DNA from: Acetobacteraceae bacterium
GTDB taxonomy: Bacteria > Pseudomonadota > Alphaproteobacteria > Acetobacterales > Acetobacteraceae
Direction: 5' to 3'
Assembly: GCA_027311485.1 (NCBI GenBank)
Contig: DAICYU010000093.1
Span: 1 to 10,162, forward strand
DNA: 10,162 bases
Position numbers and translations under genes: made by a program. The notes beneath the pieces were generated by a model, which was given only the letters and a program-made list of their open reading frames with translations, did no database searches and was not told where the DNA came from. Numbering within the stretch: the first letter of the stretch is position 1; every line of letters begins with the position of its first letter. Positions 6,749-10,162 of the stretch are shown piece after piece.

Positions 6749-7670
6749 CGGCTTTCACTGGCTCACGGACTATGATTTTCTCTCTCCTGCAGATTTCGTC
6801 CGCCAAGGACCTGTATGCATTCGCACCAGGCGATTTGGGGTCATAAAGAATAACAGGTAAACCATGGCTGGGGGCCTCTGATATCCGAATGTTTCTTGGA
6901 ATTGTCTGATCGAAAACCCAATCACCAAAATGGCCCCGCGCATCAGTCTCCACAAGGCCAGACAAACTGTTCCGACGGTCAAACATTGTCAGCAGGATGC
7001 CGGAAAGTCGCAACTTGGGATTGAACCTGCGCCGTACAGCTTCGATCGTATGCATCAAGCTGCTGATCCCTTCCAGGGCGAAAAACTCGCACTGCAGCGG
7101 GACGATCACGCCGGTGGCCGCAACCAGCGCGTTCAGCGTGAGAAGTCCAAGCCCCGGCGGACAATCCAGCACGATGATATCAAACGAGCTTAGTTCAGCC
7201 AGCGTGGCGATCGCCGACTTCAGCCGAAACTCCCGCTTCAGCACCGGCACCAATTCGATCTCGGCGCCCGCCAGGTCCATATCGGACGCGATCAGCTTGA
7301 GGGTGTCGATGGGCGTTGCGCGAATGGCACCCGCTTCCAGCGCGCCATCGACCAGTAGCCTGTATGTCCCGTTGAAACGCTGGGCGCGCGGCACACCCAG
7401 GCCGGTCGAGGCATTGCCTTGCGGATCCATGTCAATCAGCAGCACTTGAGATCCGCCGATGGCAAGACCGGACGCTACATTGACCGCTGTTGTCGTCTTA
7501 CCGACGCCGCCCTTCTGGTTTGCTACAGCGAGGATGAGCGGCTTGCTGATGGGTACCCCCTGAGGCTGACGTTGCCGAATCGGCTGGCTGATTTCCAAGC
7601 CGCCATTGCTAGCGCGTCCAGCCGGTAATCGGAATGCCTTGTCATGGCGCGGTCGCAGGACGGATGTCAC
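6741..7670 (-). CDS. parA: ParA/Soj family chromosome-partitioning ATPase
   Basis: This is a deviant Walker-A ATPase that forms a gradient on the nucleoid and pulls ParB-parS complexes apart. Counting from the GTG at 7670 (309 aa), the Walker A is KGGVGKTT (53-60), the A' motif is DMDPQGNAS (80-88) and Walker B is IIVLDCPP (165-172). The C-terminal SEAPSHGLPVILYD (264-277) is typical of chromosomal Soj proteins rather than plasmid ParA, and there is no N-terminal helix-turn-helix. The first 40 residues are atypical: the family normally starts about 10 residues before the Walker A, roughly as MSKPxxxAVANQKGG. Here that position reads ISKPLILAVANQKGG, with an ATC codon at 7550 behind AGGGGG. 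In-frame conventional starts are the GTG at 7670, which overlaps the upstream CoA-transferase stop by 4 nt, and a TTG at 7598. I report the longest form; a 269-aa product from 7550 is the likeliest functional one. Confidence 0.95.
   Translation of the reverse strand: MTSVLRPRHDKAFRLPAGRASNGGLEISQPIRQRQPQGVPISKPLILAVANQKGGVGKTTTAVNVASGLAIGGSQVLLIDMDPQGNASTGLGVPRAQRFNGTYRLLVDGALEAGAIRATPIDTLKLIASDMDLAGAEIELVPVLKREFRLKSAIATLAELSSFDIIVLDCPPGLGLLTLNALVAATGVIVPLQCEFFALEGISSLMHTIEAVRRRFNPKLRLSGILLTMFDRRNSLSGLVETDARGHFGDWVFDQTIPRNIRISEAPSHGLPVILYDPKSPGANAYRSLADEICRREKIIVREPVKADG
7548..7561 (-). promoter_or_regulatory. Strong Shine-Dalgarno followed by an ATC codon: possible non-canonical parA start
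   Basis: On the minus strand AGGGGG (7561-7556) is followed by the 5-nt spacer TACCC and then ATC (7550-7548). This is exactly where a Soj-type ParA would have its ATG, since the next residues are SKPLILAVANQKGG. Either ATC initiates, or an ATG was lost by one substitution and an upstream GTG or TTG took over. A base-call error is also possible. Confidence 0.5.
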
Positions 7671-8887
7671 GGCGATGCACTCGTCATTACCGTGACGATG
7701 CCTCTGCGGACAAGTCCCTCTATCTCGTTCGCCGAGAAACCCACTTCGGCCAACACATCGATTGAATGTTCGCCAAGCCGCGGGGGCTGCATCCTGACCG
7801 CGGGCCGCTCCCGGTCCTGGCCGAACTCGACGGGTAGAGCTGGCAGCACTGTCTGCTTTCCCTCCTGCCCGCCAGCCCGGGAAATGATCACATCCACCAG
7901 GCCGCCAGTGGCCAGCAAATGCGGGTCCTCAAACAGGTCGCCGGGCTGCCCCACCCTGGCCCAGGATACGTTCGCCCGCTCGCACCGCGCCTCGACGTCC
8001 GCTTGCGGCAGGGTGGCCAGAACCTGCTGCAATTCCGGGATCAGCCAATGGCGTTCGGCCAGCCGCATCAGATTTGTCTCCAGACGTGGGTCGGCGGCCA
8101 ACCCGCTCAGACCAAACTCCTTCACGAACCGGCTCCATTGCTGGTCGGAGGTAACGCCGATGAATAGCTGCCCATCGCCCGCCGTTCGGAAGACTTCGTA
8201 CACCGCCCACGCCCCCCGACGCGCGGGCATTGGCCGAACTTCGAGCCCGGTTGCGACCATGCCGGCCATATGCGTCGTCATCAGGAAGGCAGCACTTTCA
8301 AACAGCGCGCTGCTGACACGCTGCCCCTGGCCCGTCAGTTCGCGTTCGCGCAACGCGGCCTGGGCGGCAATCACGCCGAACATGCCGCCCATGATGTCAA
8401 TAACCGAGGCGCCGGCCCGCAACGGCTGCCCTGGCGGCCCGGTCATGTAGGCCAGCCCGGTCTGGAACTGCACCACTTCGTCCAACGCCGGCCTGTGCTC
8501 ATACGGTCCCGCCAGGTAGCCCTTCAGCGCCACGTAGATCAGACGCGGATTCAACGCCGCCAGAGCTTCATACCCGCAGCCCAGCCGCTCCATGGTTCCG
8601 GGTCCGTAGTTTTCCAGCACCAGGTCCACGGAAGGAATCAGGCGGTGAACGACAGCCTGGCCCTCGGGCTGTTTCAGATCGACGGCAAGACTGCGCTTGT
8701 TCCGGCTGAAGGCGGCGAAGAAGCCGGCGGCAAACCCGCCAAGACCACGCGTATGGTCACCCTTCGGCGCCGGCTCCACCTTGATGACGTCGGCCCCCAG
8801 TTCCGCGAACAGCAGGCCCGCGCTCGGCCCCATCACCGTATGGGTAAATTCCAGGACGCGAAGCCCGGCAAGCGGCGCAGCCGACAT
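7667..8887 (-). CDS. CaiB/BaiF family III CoA-transferase (second copy)
   Basis: This is a 406-residue acyl-CoA:carboxylate CoA-transferase. The family order is clear: LAGLRVLEFTHTVMGPSAG, LGADVIKVEP, FSRNKRSLAVDLKQPEG, LVLENYGPGTMERLG, LNPRLIYVALKGY and MTGPPGQPLRAGASVIDIMGG. The Asp in VIDIMGG (D164) is at the catalytic position, and PPRLGEHSIDVLAEVGFSANEI closes the C-terminal region. It differs widely from the other CoA-transferase here: it lacks the GGGNPP glycine loop of Frc, so the two are paralogues rather than a recent duplication. The substrate is not assignable. The start is uncertain by one codon, because GTG at 8890 directly precedes ATG at 8887. I chose the ATG because it overlaps the stop of a short upstream ORF (TGATG). 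Its own stop overlaps the GTG of parA (GTGA), and an LLM monooxygenase lies upstream on the same strand. Confidence 0.92.
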   Translation of the reverse strand: MSAAPLAGLRVLEFTHTVMGPSAGLLFAELGADVIKVEPAPKGDHTRGLGGFAAGFFAAFSRNKRSLAVDLKQPEGQAVVHRLIPSVDLVLENYGPGTMERLGCGYEALAALNPRLIYVALKGYLAGPYEHRPALDEVVQFQTGLAYMTGPPGQPLRAGASVIDIMGGMFGVIAAQAALRERELTGQGQRVSSALFESAAFLMTTHMAGMVATGLEVRPMPARRGAWAVYEVFRTAGDGQLFIGVTSDQQWSRFVKEFGLSGLAADPRLETNLMRLAERHWLIPELQQVLATLPQADVEARCERANVSWARVGQPGDLFEDPHLLATGGLVDVIISRAGGQEGKQTVLPALPVEFGQDRERPAVRMQPPRLGEHSIDVLAEVGFSANEIEGLVRRGIVTVMTSASP

Positions 8888-8916
8888 CACTCAACATCCC
8901 GTACGCGCGTGGTCAT
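8887..8916 (-). CDS. Possible 9-codon leader peptide coupled to the CoA-transferase
   Basis: On the minus strand the best ribosome site of the whole region, AGGAGGA (8928-8922), stands 5 nt before an ATG at 8916. That ATG opens MTTRVRDVE and then stops at TGA. The TGA overlaps the CoA-transferase ATG as TGATG, an arrangement typical of translational coupling, while the CoA-transferase ATG has no good ribosome site of its own. The peptide could be a coupling leader, a remnant of a longer gene, or the start of a frame displaced by an indel. It has two Arg codons but no amino-acid run suggesting attenuation. There is no evidence that the peptide itself has a function. Confidence 0.4.
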   Translation of the reverse strand: MTTRVRDVE

Positions 8917-9039
8917 GGGATTCCTCCTGCAGGGCGGCATGGTGTCATATCTTTATCATGAAAAGCCGCATGTGGGTGACAGGCGTCAGCCAAAGCATGC
9001 CCAACCCACGTTGAAACGGCTGGCAGTGCCTGTCACGCC

Positions 9040-9059
9040 CCCGGGCCCTCACGCCCGGG
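9040..9059. terminator. GC-rich hairpin after the flavin monooxygenase gene, weak terminator candidate
   Basis: CCCGGGC (9040-9046) pairs with GCCCGGG (9053-9059) around a 6-nt loop, about 10 nt beyond the stop of the minus-strand monooxygenase. No T-run follows on the minus strand, so read-through into the CoA-transferase and parAB is possible. The rest of the 153-bp gap 8917-9069 holds the leader ribosome site and no other feature I can name. Confidence 0.35.
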
Positions 9060-9069
9060 CGATTCAGAT

Positions 9070-10162
9070 TCAGTGCCTGGTAGTCGCGCGGTCAGAGTCC
9101 CGAAAGAACTGGTTCGTCGGGCGTGGCAGGCCGAGGTTTTCGCGCAGCGTCCGGCCTTCGTACTCGGTTCGGAAAATCCTGCGCCGCTGCAGCTCGGGCA
9201 CCACACGATCGACGAACTCATCCAGGCCACCAGGAACGTAGGGGAACATCACGTTAAAGCCATCGCAGGCCATCGTTTCCAGCCACTCCTGCATGGTATC
9301 CGCGATCATCGACGGCGTTCCGACAATGGACAGGCCGCCATAGCCGCCGGCGATCTGCGCCAACTGGCGAACCGTCAGATTGTCACGCCGAGCCCGGTCG
9401 ATCACGCGCTGGCGGCCGCTCTTGCTTTGGTTGGTTTCGGGTATGTCGGGCAGTGGCGCGTCCAGATCGAAAAGCGACGCATCGTAGCCAAGGGCGACGG
9501 ACAGTGACGCGAGGCCACTATCTGGGTGAACCAGGCTGTCCAGGAGGTCCTTTTTCCGGTTTGCGTCGGCCAGGGTGTCGCCGACCACGACCAGCGCGCC
9601 GGGCATGATCTTCAGATGATCCGGGTTGCGTCCGATCGCCTGCATGCGCCCCTTGACGTCAGCGTAGAATTGCCGGGCATCAGCGATGGCGCCACCCGCG
9701 GCAAAGACAACCTCGGCCGTCTCGGCGGCGATCTGGCGGCCGGCGTCCGAAGCGCCGGCCTGAACGATCACAGGCCATCCCTGCACCGGGCGGGCGACGT
9801 TCAGCGGGCCGCGAACAGAAAAGTACGGCCCCTTGTGGTTCAGCACGTGCATCCGGTCCGGATCGAAATAAACCCCGCTTTCAACGTCGCGGACAAAGGC
9901 GTCATCGGCCCAGCTGTCCCACAATCCGGTGACGACGTCGTAGAACTCACGCGCCCGTCGATAGCGCTCTGCGTGTTCGACGTGCTCCTCCAGGCCGAAA
10001 TTCAACGCCGCGTCCGGATTTGACGTGGTGACCAGATTCCAGGCGGCGCGGCCGTTGCTGATGTGGTCCAGCGAGGCGAATTTGCGGGCGATATGATAAG
10101 GCTCGTTAAAGGTGGTCGACGCTGTGGCGATCAGTCCCAAATGCTGGGTGACGACGGCCAGC
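9070..10162 (-). CDS. LLM-class flavin-dependent monooxygenase, NtaA/SnaA/DszA type (5' end outside the window)
   Basis: The frame is open to the window edge and gives 363 C-terminal residues of a protein that is usually about 440-450, so roughly 80-100 N-terminal residues are missing. The first visible residues, LAVVTQHLGLIATASTTFNEPYHIARKFASLDHISNGRAAWNLVTT, carry the hallmark of the nitrilotriacetate/dibenzothiophene-sulfone/pristinamycin monooxygenase group. WPVIVQAGASDAGRQIAAETAEVVFAA follows, the typical flavin-binding segment of the TIM barrel, and GTPSMIADTMQEW and DGFNVMFPYVPGGLDEFVDRVVPELQ close the fold. Such enzymes use FMNH2 from a partner reductase and O2 to cleave C-N or C-S bonds or to oxidise heterocycles; no reductase is in view. 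A TTG at 10140 is in frame but is internal Leu, since the match continues upstream of it. The second CoA-transferase lies downstream on the same strand about 180 nt away. The substrate is unknown. Confidence 0.93.
   Translation of the reverse strand, partial: LAVVTQHLGLIATASTTFNEPYHIARKFASLDHISNGRAAWNLVTTSNPDAALNFGLEEHVEHAERYRRAREFYDVVTGLWDSWADDAFVRDVESGVYFDPDRMHVLNHKGPYFSVRGPLNVARPVQGWPVIVQAGASDAGRQIAAETAEVVFAAGGAIADARQFYADVKGRMQAIGRNPDHLKIMPGALVVVGDTLADANRKKDLLDSLVHPDSGLASLSVALGYDASLFDLDAPLPDIPETNQSKSGRQRVIDRARRDNLTVRQLAQIAGGYGGLSIVGTPSMIADTMQEWLETMACDGFNVMFPYVPGGLDEFVDRVVPELQRRRIFRTEYEGRTLRENLGLPRPTNQFFRDSDRATTRH

Noticed and set aside
8270..9241. Plus-strand open frame of 323 codons across the second CoA-transferase and monooxygenase ends
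   Set aside because: It runs antisense through two well-supported genes, crosses the intergenic gap and has no recognisable domain.
10138..10140. TTG as the start of the flavin monooxygenase
   Set aside because: The frame remains open to the window edge and the upstream residues LAVVTQH continue the family motif, so the true start is outside the window.

Overview
The window is GC-rich, densely packed bacterial DNA whose gene families fit an alphaproteobacterium, probably a Rhodospirillales-like environmental lineage. This placement is inferred from codon use, a Soj/Spo0J-type chromosomal parAB pair, CaiB/BaiF CoA-transferases and an NtaA/SnaA-type flavin monooxygenase. No rRNA or other marker gene fixes the taxon. 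I see no RNA genes, CRISPR arrays, insertion sequences or phage genes.

Layout. (i) 1-3272, plus strand: the last 44 codons of a membrane-fusion protein, then a complete 1044-aa RND multidrug-efflux permease. They are separated by 2 nt and form an operon that ends in a strong hairpin over the permease stop codon. No outer-membrane channel gene is visible. (ii) 3291-5267, minus strand: a small polytopic membrane protein of unknown function, behind a formyl-CoA-transferase-like family III CoA-transferase. The two genes are about 180 bp apart. (iii) 5443-5727, plus strand: a 94-aa conserved-looking protein of unknown function, divergent from the CoA-transferase and convergent with parB. (iv) 5855-10162, minus strand: in transcription order, an LLM-class flavin monooxygenase (5' end outside the window), a possible 9-codon leader ORF, a second CaiB/BaiF CoA-transferase, parA and parB. 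From the leader ORF onward, neighbouring reading frames overlap by 1, 4 and 8 nt.

How the genes work together. The efflux genes are a self-contained export unit. The flavin monooxygenase and second CoA-transferase suggest oxidation and CoA-activation of an unidentified organic acid. The surprise is that parAB, normally downstream of mnmG (gidA) and rsmG (gidB) in alphaproteobacteria, is translationally joined to a metabolic CoA-transferase. A second oddity is the parA start. The family-typical N-terminus falls on an ATC codon preceded by a near-ideal Shine-Dalgarno sequence, and the nearest in-frame conventional start codons lie 16 and 40 codons further upstream.

I found no convincing new defence or mobile system. 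The most distinctive signals are the parA start and context, the leader ORF before CoA-transferase 2, and several short repeats in the two intergenic regions of about 180 bp.
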